Assembly: GCF_900182925.1 (NCBI RefSeq)
Contig: NZ_LT900024.1
Location: 434,001-498,000, forward strand
From: Psychrobacter sp. LV10R520-6
GTDB lineage: Bacteria; Pseudomonadota; Gammaproteobacteria; Pseudomonadales; Moraxellaceae
DNA length: 64,000 nucleotides
Direction of reading: 5' to 3'
A program made the position numbers and the translations under genes. The notes under the pieces are model-generated. The model was given only the letters and a program-made list of their open reading frames with translations, was not told where the DNA came from and searched no databases. Shown piece after piece: positions 41,593 through 49,940 of this stretch (the stretch's first letter is position 1; every line of letters starts with the position of its first letter).

Positions 41593-42759
41593 TTAGAATA
41601 AGTTTTGCGCCCAGCGTACGACATGTTGCCACATCCGGCTCATAAATCCTGATTGCTCGACATTATTGGTAGCAACGATAGGGACTGAGGCTATAGCTTT
41701 GCCATCGATTACTGCCATCATCTTGCCGATCTGTTGACCCTTTTTGATAGGGGCCTCTATGCTGTCAGGAATATCGATAACCGTAGTGATTTTGTTTTTC
41801 TGAGTTTTGCTGGTGAGTATCTGTAAATTGTCACCTGTTGCCAGCTCCACCTCGTCCGCTTCCCCAAACCATACGGGTAGCTTGCTAACGAACTGTCCTG
41901 ACGGCGCTTTAGTAACGGTAGTAAAATGGCCAAAACCCCAATTGAGTAGCTCACGCGATTGATCCGCACGCGCTTGCTGACTCTCTGTGCCCATGATGAC
42001 AGAAATCAAACGCATATCTTCACGATTACTAGAGGCAACCAAACAATAGCCAGCCGCATTGGTATGGCCTGTTTTTAGACCATCAACGGTAGAGTCGGTG
42101 GCGAGTAAGGCGTTGCGGTTACCTTGAGTGATACCGTTATAAGTAAACTCTTTTTCCGCATAAATACTATAGTAGTCACCGCTATTTTTGATGATAGCAC
42201 GTGCCAGTATAGCCAAATCTAAAGCAGATGACTCATGACCTTCATCGGGCATACCAGTTGAGTTTACGAAGTGGGTATTCTCCATACCCAGCTTTTGCGC
42301 TTGCTCATTCATCAAGATTGCAAATGAGGATTCGCTACCCGCGATATGCTCAGCCATCGCTATTGAGGCATCATTGCCGGACTGAATGATAATACCTCGT
42401 AGCATATCGATGACGCTTGCATTTGTATTGACCGGTACATACATACAAGACTGACTGCTACTGCCGTGACACCAAGCGTTCTCGCTCATCAGTACTTGTT
42501 CGTCTTCTTTAAGATCACCTGAGGATAAACGCTGCTCAATGATATAACTGGTCATCATTTTAGTCAGTGACGCTGGTGGTAGAGGTTGGTTGGCGTTTTT
42601 CTGTGCTAAGATCTCTCCAGTGTTATAGTCCATTAATACATAGGCGGTATTGTCCATCTCAGGTTGCTGTATGGCAGCGCTCGCCATCACCGCACTCATG
42701 GAAATACTCACACCGATTACCAGCTGCACGAGCTGTTGTTTTACACGCTTTACTGTCAT
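41593..42759 (-). CDS. dacC: D-alanyl-D-alanine carboxypeptidase (low-molecular-mass PBP5/6 type)
   Basis: Periplasmic, trims pentapeptide side chains of peptidoglycan. 388 residues. Signal peptide of about 30 residues (VIGVSISMSAVMASAAIQ); active-site PASLTKMMTSYI (SxxK), second motif SGNDA, third motif DGLKTGHTNAAGYC (KTG); C-terminal PBP5 beta domain and an amphipathic end (MSRMWQHVVRWAQNLF) that fits membrane anchoring. The dacA/dacC choice is arbitrary. Confidence 0.95.
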   Translation of the reverse strand: MTVKRVKQQLVQLVIGVSISMSAVMASAAIQQPEMDNTAYVLMDYNTGEILAQKNANQPLPPASLTKMMTSYIIEQRLSSGDLKEDEQVLMSENAWCHGSSSQSCMYVPVNTNASVIDMLRGIIIQSGNDASIAMAEHIAGSESSFAILMNEQAQKLGMENTHFVNSTGMPDEGHESSALDLAILARAIIKNSGDYYSIYAEKEFTYNGITQGNRNALLATDSTVDGLKTGHTNAAGYCLVASSNREDMRLISVIMGTESQQARADQSRELLNWGFGHFTTVTKAPSGQFVSKLPVWFGEADEVELATGDNLQILTSKTQKNKITTVIDIPDSIEAPIKKGQQIGKMMAVIDGKAIASVPIVATNNVEQSGFMSRMWQHVVRWAQNLF

Positions 42760-43049
42760 AAATTGTTACACCACATCATGAAACCAAATGCATCTATCGC
42801 CTCGTACATAGTACTGAACCTCATACAGTTTTTTGAACCCCGTATCTGAAAAACGGCGTTCTGAAAGAGAGTACTAACGAGGGCAGCTACGGCTGAGCGA
42901 TGGACATAAAATTAACGCCCTATCTTAGCAAAATGGCAACCGATGGGGAAACAATAAATGCGATAAAGTAAGGCGTTGGTAAAAATTGAATAGAAAATTT
43001 CTTAATACTTAAAAGTAGCGAATGTAATAGAGTGTTTTTTTAATACCAC

Positions 43050-43101
43050 AAAAAAGCTTGCTGCGCCGCTCACGATATTGTAAGAAGGGCTACAGCAAGC
43101 T
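43050..43101 (-). terminator. Minus-strand terminator of the 43.3-kb gene
   Basis: Read on the minus strand, AGCTTGCTG and CAGCAAGCT form a 9-bp stem with a 29-base loop, followed by T6. The gap 42760-43049 upstream of dacC has no other structure. Confidence 0.7.
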
Positions 43102-43266
43102 ATGTTATTCATGCTACAAACTTATCTAGACAAATATCTAAAAAATCTTAGCTAGAAGACTAGCCATATAGAAAACTTTAAGCCGTTACTCTTTATTTTT
43201 AAGCCTATGTTAATTATATCTAAGTGCCTAATAGTTCGATGGTAAGCTTATTCAATAAGCTTACTG

Positions 43267-43701
43267 CTAATATTCTGCATTAGCTAAGTCTTCGCATAGC
43301 AGTTTATTGTCTTGTCTAGAGAAGCCAAGCGTCCAACTACGGATACCTTGTAGTATCTGGCGGTAATCCTGCTGTGTTGATAAGTACTGAATAGCGGCTT
43401 TTGGATCTTCTAAAGACGGCATCAGTTGATGAAGTTGGACATTATAAGACTTATAGAAGCGCTGTTTTTGTTTGCCATTAAGCATCGGAGGGCAAATCTC
43501 TGACAGCACTTGCATAACCGCGATTTCATGTTTGGTTATATTCATGCCAGACATATCGAGCGGTATAGTCGTGGCTACATTACTAGCAGCGTTAGTTGCT
43601 TGAGACAGCATGGCAACGGCTGTTATGAGTCCAGCAAAGCCAACTTTTGCAGCGGTCTTGGTTAGTATAGAAGTCATAGATAATATCGATTGATTTGTCA
43701 T
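43267..43701 (-). CDS. Small secreted protein of unknown function
   Basis: 144 residues. N-terminal signal-like segment (FAGLITAVAMLSQATNAAS) with cleavage probable after NAA near residue 40, leaving a mature protein of about 105 residues with two Cys (SEICPPML and KLLCEDL) that could form one disulfide. Helical by composition (ITKHEIAVMQVLSEICPPMLNG). I do not recognise a named family. Single gene with its own terminator; the flanks are intergenic. Confidence 0.65.
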   Translation of the reverse strand: MTNQSILSMTSILTKTAAKVGFAGLITAVAMLSQATNAASNVATTIPLDMSGMNITKHEIAVMQVLSEICPPMLNGKQKQRFYKSYNVQLHQLMPSLEDPKAAIQYLSTQQDYRQILQGIRSWTLGFSRQDNKLLCEDLANAEY

Positions 43702-44250
43702 TCAGTATCACACTCGCTTATCTTTATTTAATGGTCATATGGTAATGGGTAAAAAAACAAAAGTCACATAAAATATTGCGTTATGTGTAGATGTATTGTG
43801 ACCTGTAGGCGGTTTGCAGCAACATATCAGTAGCATTCAGTCATAAGTTACGTCAGGATAAAAATATAGGTTTATCTTGTTAGGCGTTGTTGCTCATTGT
43901 AACAGGATATTACAAGAAATAAGATATAACATTATAATAGAGTTCTAATTAAATTAAGAAGTAAGACTTAATTTATGGCTGTACACTAAGGTATAATCGC
44001 CTGCGATGTTATTTATGATAATTTATCATGTCCTAACTTATCAGATCCTAACCATGCTATTTCAAACGAGCGTTGTTGTCTTACTCACAATTAAGAACTG
44101 CCTATAATAGTAGAAGTAAGCATCATAATAGTGATAAAAAAGCGACTCAGTAGTAATTTCTATCCGCTGTAGTCAGATATAGTAATAATAGCGTTAAGTA
44201 GTAAAATGCATAAGCAGACAGACGGTAAAATATGAGTATATTGAGCGGAA
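43702..44250. other. Intergenic region before the surE remnant
   Basis: AT-rich, no coding frame, tRNA or convincing hairpin seen. It presumably carries the promoters of the minus-strand secreted-protein gene and of the surE/nlpD unit, but I cannot place them. Confidence 0.45.
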
Positions 44251-44433
44251 ATGAATTTTTTAATTAGTAATGATGATGGGGTGCATGCTCCAGGGTTGCT
44301 GGTGTTGTATCATGCGTTATCGACAATCGGGGAGGTGACGGCGGTCGCAGTAGGTTATATTAGTCTGTCACCGGTAAGACTACATCATACACCAACGACT
44401 ACCCTTGATAAGCTTTCGGCATTGATACTGTAA
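44251..44433 (+). pseudogene. surE: surE remnant: both ends joined by an internal deletion
   Basis: The 60-codon frame starts as SurE (5'/3'-nucleotidase): MNFLISNDDGVHAPGLLVLYHAL, with the metal-binding NDD, up to VTAVAV, and then jumps to GYISLSPVRLHH, which matches the SurE C-terminus (GYVSITPL in Escherichia coli). About 190-200 central codons, including the other metal and substrate residues, are gone, with the frame kept. The join is near 44348-44354. Full SurE is about 250 residues. It stands directly before nlpD, the expected place. It cannot be an active nucleotidase. Confidence 0.8.
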
Positions 44434-44680
44434 GGCTGTGGTGCTGTAACAAGTTGATGCGGTAATAAAATAAATAGGTATTATAGATCCGTATTATAAA
44501 TTGATACCAACTATAAACCAATACTAGAAGTGGCTGTGCAACTACGACGGTGTATACCGTATAACGGTATATAAATGGCTGCAGATATAATAGACACTCT
44601 ATGACGGTGTATATGAGCTTGTAAACTATATATTCAGTCATAGAATGCTTGTAAGTAACATAAAGAATAGGAAATTTTGT

Positions 44681-45484
44681 ATGAAAAAGCTTATTAATGG
44701 ATCGCAGCTAGCGACTGCTGCTTTGGTGGGTACTATGACAGTGGCGACGATGGCAATGATAGGTTGTGCGACTAAACCTACCTATCAATCACCCAACCAA
44801 ACGGGTCCTAAAATTACTACTAACGCCCAAGGCGTCCCTAATTATCATCTTGTAAAGCGTGGTGATACGGTCGGTCAAATCGCCGAACGCTATAATCTAA
44901 ATTATCGCCAAGTCGGTGCGCTCAATGGCTTAGACAGTAAATATACAATCTATAGTGGTCAATGGCTCAAGCTATGGCAAGGTGAAGCATCTGCACGCAA
45001 CAATAGCTACAACGGCGCTGCCAGCACTCCTGCACCGTCGCGTCCAACGTATACGCCGCCTGCGACTAGCGCACCTTCACCATCAAGCCCAGTATATGAA
45101 GTGACTGCCAATTCGACCTCAGGCTACGAGTATCCCAGTCGTAACCAAGTGATTCGCAACTTCGATGCCTCAGCGGACAATATAGGAATGTGGTTCGCTG
45201 GTAAAGAAGGGGATCCAGTCATTGCCAGCCAAGCTGGAACGGTGCTTTATTCGGGTAATGGGCTACCAGAGTATGGCAATCTAATCATGATTCGTCACAG
45301 TGAAAACTATATCACTGCCTACGCTCATAACAGTCAGTTGCTCGTCAAAGAAGGCGATCAGGTACAGCGTGCTCAGCGTATCGCTAGCATGGGCAGTTCA
45401 GGTCAGACCAACCAAGTCGGCTTAGAGTTTCAAGTGCGCTTGAATGGTAATCCTATTGACCCTCGTGCAGTGTTAGGTCGCTAA
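44681..45484 (+). CDS. nlpD: NlpD-like lipoprotein (LysM plus degenerate LytM/M23 domain)
   Basis: Envelope activator of amidase AmiC in cell separation. 267 residues from the ATG at 44681 (AATAGGA upstream; 12 extra residues in the longer frame are unsupported). Lipobox AMIGC near residue 30, LysM domain YHLVKRGDTVGQIAERYNLNYRQVGALNGLD near residue 63, Pro/Ser-rich linker, then an M23 domain lacking the metal ligands: GMWFAGKEGDPV where H-x-x-x-D is expected and GLEFQVR in place of HxH. This degeneration is normal for NlpD/EnvC activators. rpoS is not within the next gene. Confidence 0.92.
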   Translation: MKKLINGSQLATAALVGTMTVATMAMIGCATKPTYQSPNQTGPKITTNAQGVPNYHLVKRGDTVGQIAERYNLNYRQVGALNGLDSKYTIYSGQWLKLWQGEASARNNSYNGAASTPAPSRPTYTPPATSAPSPSSPVYEVTANSTSGYEYPSRNQVIRNFDASADNIGMWFAGKEGDPVIASQAGTVLYSGNGLPEYGNLIMIRHSENYITAYAHNSQLLVKEGDQVQRAQRIASMGSSGQTNQVGLEFQVRLNGNPIDPRAVLGR

Positions 45485-45595
45485 TTTCAATACGATAAGT
45501 TCAATAATATCTCTCTAATGGTTCTTATTATTATATTTTTATTATATGGTTACTCTTTATATAGCTACTTTACTTATTGATGTTCGGGACCTTTT

Positions 45596-46915
45596 ATGAT
45601 GTTAAAAAAGCAATATATTGCCTTTCTGCCTGCCTCAATCTCTGCTTTATTGATAGTGGGATGTACGAGCCAACAAGTGATCAAGCAGCCTAGCAAGCCG
45701 GTTCGTCAAGGCAATGTCCAAATTACTCAGACCCAAACCATTCAAGTAAAGCCTGCGCCGGTACCGAGTGTCATCATACCCAAGCCCGTAGCGCAGCCGA
45801 GCTATAGCAGTTTCTCAGATTGGAAGTCAGACTTCTCTATGCGTGCCATGTCATCAGGCTATGATGCTTCGTCTGTCCAGCGTCTGCTCGCGTCGGCTTA
45901 TTTAAATCAACAAGTCATCTCATCAGACTCAGGTCAGCCAGAATTTTCTAAGATGCCTTGGGAATATGCAGATTCTGCTGTATCAGATGGGCGGGTCAGT
46001 ACGGGTAAGCGTAAATTTTCAGAGCAGCATTCATACTTATCGGGTTTAGAGTCGCAATATGGCGTCAACGCAGAAGTGATTGCTGCGATTTGGGGTATGG
46101 AGTCATCATACGGAGCTGTAACGGGTAATAGCTACTTACCTAGTGCGCTCGCTAGCCTTGCTTATGATGGTCGCCGCCAAGAGTTTGCCGAGAGCCAGCT
46201 ATTATCATTAATGACGCTGTTACAACGTGGCGATGTGTCTTGGTCACAGCTTGACGGCTCTTGGGCGGGCGGCATGGGAGAGACTCAATTCATCCCAGAG
46301 ACTTGGCTAAAACAAGGAGTGGACGGTGACGGTAATGGCCATCGCAATCCTTGGTCAACTTCCGATGCCTTGGCATCTACTGCTAACTATCTGAGTAATT
46401 CAGGTTGGGTGCGCGGTCTTGCGCCGTTTTATGAAATCACTTTGCCCGCCTCATTTGATTACTCGGTCGTCGGTAGCAAACAATCAGCGGCTAGATGGGC
46501 ATCTTTAGGTATTGATACCATAGAGGATGTATTTCTAGATGCTAATACGCCAATGGAGCTGTGGCTTCCGGCTGGTAAAGATGGTCCTGCGTTATTATTA
46601 AGTGAGAACTTTGACGTCATCAAAGTATATAACAACTCGTCAAGCTATGCGTTAGGAGTCAGCTTACTGGGTAAAGCCATCGCTGGACAAAGTGGTCTGC
46701 GAAAATCATGGCCACGTCATGAGCGTCCATTATCGACTTCACAGGTCACTCGTCTACAACAGCGTTTGACCAATGCAGGCTACGATACCAAAGGGGCTGA
46801 TGGCATTGTCGGTACCAATACTCGCAATGCATTCCAACGCTGGCAAGCGAACAATGGGCAAACACCAGATGGTTTTATCACTCAGAGTAGCGCGTCGTCA
46901 TTAGCGTCATGGTGA
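45596..46915 (+). CDS. Lytic murein transglycosylase, MltB family, with peptidoglycan-binding domain
   Basis: Cleaves glycan strands to 1,6-anhydro-muropeptides. 439 residues. Lipobox-like LLIVGC near residue 23; SLT_2 domain with FSDWKSDFSMRAMSSGYD, catalytic Glu in AAIWGMESSYGAVTGN near 167, WAGGMGETQFIPETW, DGDGNGHRNPWSTSDALASTANYL; C-terminal PG_binding_1 (VTRLQQRLTNAGYDTKGADGIVGTNTRNAFQRWQ). Together with nlpD and dacC it adds to a peptidoglycan-remodelling neighbourhood. Confidence 0.92.
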   Translation: MMLKKQYIAFLPASISALLIVGCTSQQVIKQPSKPVRQGNVQITQTQTIQVKPAPVPSVIIPKPVAQPSYSSFSDWKSDFSMRAMSSGYDASSVQRLLASAYLNQQVISSDSGQPEFSKMPWEYADSAVSDGRVSTGKRKFSEQHSYLSGLESQYGVNAEVIAAIWGMESSYGAVTGNSYLPSALASLAYDGRRQEFAESQLLSLMTLLQRGDVSWSQLDGSWAGGMGETQFIPETWLKQGVDGDGNGHRNPWSTSDALASTANYLSNSGWVRGLAPFYEITLPASFDYSVVGSKQSAARWASLGIDTIEDVFLDANTPMELWLPAGKDGPALLLSENFDVIKVYNNSSSYALGVSLLGKAIAGQSGLRKSWPRHERPLSTSQVTRLQQRLTNAGYDTKGADGIVGTNTRNAFQRWQANNGQTPDGFITQSSASSLASW

Positions 46916-47175
46916 AGCGGTTCGATACTTGGTAGGTTTTTGATACGAGGTTTGCAGTGGATAAAAGAGTTCTAAGTATTAGAAATTTAATCTAGGTATT
47001 AAAGAAAAATACTAGAGACAAGTATTAAGATTAGCTATTGAGATCTAACATTCAAAATCATAAATAGCGATAAGGGAGTGGCGGGTGATAAATCCTACCA
47101 TTGCTTTTCTATGATGTTACTAAAAGAAGTCAAGTAGCTAAATTGGCTAGAGACGTTGGTAATGAGTACTATAAA

Positions 47176-47952
47176 TTATGGCGTTCTAGCATGACCGACG
47201 GTCACTTTTGTAGACAGCATCCGACCCTTAGTTTCAGACTTACGTGATGCTTCATCCCAGTCAGGTGCCGCACACATAAAGAGCGTTTTACCGTCTTCTC
47301 CACCAAGGGTAACCGCAAAGACACCTTCAGGGGCGGTGTCGACGGTCTCTAAAATTTCACCACCTTCTGCGATACGTACGGCACGTTGGTTCAAGGTATC
47401 TGTAATCCAAACGGCACTTTCAGCATCCAGTGCTAGACCATCCGGTAGAATTTTAGGGGTGTAAATGGCCTTTTTACTGCCATCTTTCGCAGTAATTACT
47501 GATACAAAGGTTGCCTCTGCACCAGTGCCGGCAGTAGTTGGTATCGCGAACAGAGGTAACTTCTTAAAGCCGCTCAAATCAAGATCTAAGATATCATTGA
47601 CTGATTCGAAATCATTGGGATATAGAGCGACGATTTTTGCCGTATCAATAGAGCTGCCACCGCCCAAACCAATAACCAAGTCGCAGTGATTGCTTCTGGC
47701 CAGTGTAATGGCGTCGTTAACGACCTCAACAGGTGGATCAGCAACGACGGTATCAAAAACCACGACTTCAACGCCAGCTTCTTGTAAAGACTGCTGCGCG
47801 ATATCAACGTAACCCAGTTGCGAGATACCCGCATCAGTGACGATAATGGCTGATGTTGCAGAGTACTGCTTTGCTAGCGCGCCTAGCTTTTGGCGCATAC
47901 TGTCAGCGTCACTGATAATATGTCCGTTGGTGTAAAACTCAATCCCTGTCAT
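47176..47952 (-). pseudogene. Chimera: N-terminal half of iron-containing alcohol dehydrogenase joined to C-terminal end of an SMP-30/gluconolactonase
   Basis: 258 codons, uninterrupted. Residues 1 to about 170 are the NAD-binding half of a group III (iron) alcohol dehydrogenase: GLGGGSSIDTAKIVAL, LPLFAIPTTAGTGAEAT and KKAIYTPKILPD. From PDGLALDAESAVWITD onward the sequence is the last third of an SMP-30/gluconolactonase/LRE-like protein (QRAVRIAEGGEILETVDT, GVFAVTLGGEDGKTLFMCAAPDWDE). The join falls in 47438-47446, in a shared PDG. The whole iron-binding half of the dehydrogenase and the N-terminal two thirds of SMP-30 are lost, so neither original activity is likely. Upstream 46916-47175 is non-coding. 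Confidence 0.85.
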
Positions 47953-48474
47953 TTTTTCTTCCTTGTTTAAGTTCTACGTTATAAACCTTTGAGAAATCCA
48001 ATTTCGTAAGATTTATAACCATAGCAATTATGACACAGTTTATGACATAGACCACCACCCCTCATCAGGATGTCTTTGCCTTTTTACACTTGTCGATTTT
48101 TAGCGCTACTTGTTTTATCGGCGCTCATCTATACGTTTGACGTCATCGCCAACTATATACCAATCATCGACTTATTGTGTGCGACTGTATTGAGTAGTTG
48201 AGAACAATCGTAAACTACTGCGCTACTGGATAAGATTTCAATAGGTACTTTCATCATTACGAGATTACAAAAGGAATTCTGTAATAGTGTGGTAAGGTAA
48301 AAAACCTTATGAAATTAGGGTGGTACGCAGAGGGTATTGTTTTTAATCACTTTTTACTATCAATTATTCTATCTGTCTACGTAGATGAACTTTGGCTGAG
48401 ACTGTCTGTCCGATTATGATTTGGCCATTGCCTATTGAATTTATCTCACAAACTCACTGAGTAAAGAGACTTAT
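47953..48474. other. Intergenic region before the esterase gene
   Basis: 522 bases without a supported frame. Divergent genes flank it, so it should hold two promoters; none is clear enough to place. Confidence 0.4.
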
Positions 48475-49521
48475 ATGACTATCTTTCGTACCCTTGCAAC
48501 CAGCGTTGCCATTCTTGCTATGCCAGCTTTGAGTTTCGCACACGACACCTCAGTACCGAATACCAATATTCCAACGGTCGTTCTAGAAAAAACCACACAG
48601 CAGTTCATCGACAGTCTAAAAGGAACGACACCGATAAATCAGCTACCTTACGCGAAAGCGCGTCAAGTCTTGATCGATACTCAGACTAAGGGCGTTACCG
48701 CTATGCCACCTGCGGACGTGCAAGAGATGACTTTTAAAGTCGGTATGGATGGTGAGTTCAAAGTCTATACTGTCCGTCCAGTGGGCACAAAAGGCAAAGC
48801 GTTGCCGGGTGTTGTGTACTTCCATGGCGGCGGTTGGGTACTTGGTAATTTTACCACTCATGAAAGGTTGATGCGTGATCTAGCGACCCAAGCAAATGCT
48901 GCGATGGTCTTTGTAGAATATAGCCCTGCACCTGAGAAAAAGCACCCTGTCCAGTTGAATCAAGCCTACGCTGTATTGAAATACGTGTCAGAGAATGCCG
49001 CCACGTTCGGTATTGATGCCAATCAGCTGTCTATCGCAGGCGATTCAGTCGGTGGTCAGATGGTAGCAGTAAGTGCTGTACGTGCCAAAGCCGAAGGTCT
49101 GCCATTGGACTCGATGGTTATGTTCTATCCGGTCACTACCGCAGACTTGACCAGTAATTCTTACAAGCTGTTCGCAGACGGCCCATGGCTTAGTAAGGCA
49201 AGTATGCAATGGTTCTGGAATGCCTACTTACCTAAAGGTGTCGATAGCACGAATCCAAGAGTGTCTCCATTGAACTATAGTCAAAAAGATCTTGCAAACT
49301 TACCGCCGGCGCTTGTTATCACTGATGCCAATGATGTACTGCGCGATGAGGGTGAAGCCTTTGCCTCTAAATTGACGTTGGCTGGCGTGAAGACCCAGAG
49401 CACGCGTTACGACTTTACGACCCATGATTTTGTGATGCTCAATCCTTACGCGCAGACACCTGCGACAACGACAGCAATCACTGAAGCTGCTAACTTTTTG
49501 AAGAATAACTTCACCAAGTAA
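48475..49521 (+). CDS. Secreted alpha/beta-hydrolase, hormone-sensitive-lipase (HSL/family IV) esterase
   Basis: 348 residues. Signal peptide ATSVAILAMPALSFA with cleavage after SFA (residue 22). Seen: oxyanion-hole motif YFHGGGWVLG near residue 120, nucleophile elbow AGDSVGGQM (GDSxGG) near 190, catalytic Asp in ITDANDVLRDEG and His in TTHDFVML. Likely periplasmic or secreted ester hydrolase; substrate unknown. Possible partner relation to the chimeric gene to its left is not evident. GAGTAAAGAGA precedes the ATG. Confidence 0.93.
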   Translation: MTIFRTLATSVAILAMPALSFAHDTSVPNTNIPTVVLEKTTQQFIDSLKGTTPINQLPYAKARQVLIDTQTKGVTAMPPADVQEMTFKVGMDGEFKVYTVRPVGTKGKALPGVVYFHGGGWVLGNFTTHERLMRDLATQANAAMVFVEYSPAPEKKHPVQLNQAYAVLKYVSENAATFGIDANQLSIAGDSVGGQMVAVSAVRAKAEGLPLDSMVMFYPVTTADLTSNSYKLFADGPWLSKASMQWFWNAYLPKGVDSTNPRVSPLNYSQKDLANLPPALVITDANDVLRDEGEAFASKLTLAGVKTQSTRYDFTTHDFVMLNPYAQTPATTTAITEAANFLKNNFTK

Positions 49522-49571
49522 GTATTTCATAGAGTAGCCAGTAGATTATTGCTTCTAGATTATTAAAAAAT

Positions 49572-49596
49572 AGTGGGACTAAGTCCTACTCTTTTT
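49572..49596 (+). terminator. Terminator of the esterase gene
   Basis: AGTGGGACT and AGTCCTACT pair (one G-T), followed by CTTTTT. Confidence 0.82.
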
Positions 49597-49749
49597 ATGC
49601 GATGTCTTCAACCTTATCTTTTGTTAATTCTATAGGCGAGTCATGTTGTAAGCTTATAAGGGTATCTATTAGAACATTACGATAAAAAATTAATTCCATA
49701 AATTAGGGCCCTTGTTTGTTGGATACAACAATAGTGCCATTCCTTTTGC

Positions 49750-49926
49750 TTAAAAAAGATTGATCTTAAAGTGTTGTAATATAAGTGCGAACAAGGTGAA
49801 GAATAGGGCAGTTAATAAGCTGCTAGATAACAGGGCTATGTCAAAACTAAACTTATTGAGTAGATAAGGAAACAATAGGAAGAAGGGCAGAGTACCAAGG
49901 ACATACCAAAAGGTATAGTAGGCATG
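49750..49926 (-). other. Hydrophobic open frame without a start codon, possible gene remnant or tiny membrane protein
   Basis: Just downstream of copS on the same strand, a frame ending in TAA at 49750-49752 encodes two plausible membrane helices: YTFWYVLGTLPFFLLFPYLL and DIALLSSSLLTALFFTLF, ending QHFKINLF. It runs back into the 3-prime end of copS in another frame, and no ATG/GTG/TTG with a ribosome binding site is seen. Either the C-terminal relic of a lost membrane protein or a coupled small protein with a non-standard start. Confidence 0.35.
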
Positions 49927-49940
49927 ATTGCTTATCTTTT

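Noticed and set aside
43702..44250. Possible origin or attachment site in a long AT-rich gap
   Set aside because: No DnaA-box cluster, tRNA end or integrase is present.
44399..44641. 80-codon minus-strand Tyr-rich frame between surE remnant and nlpD
   Set aside because: Arises from AT-rich TATA repeats; no start signal or homology pattern.
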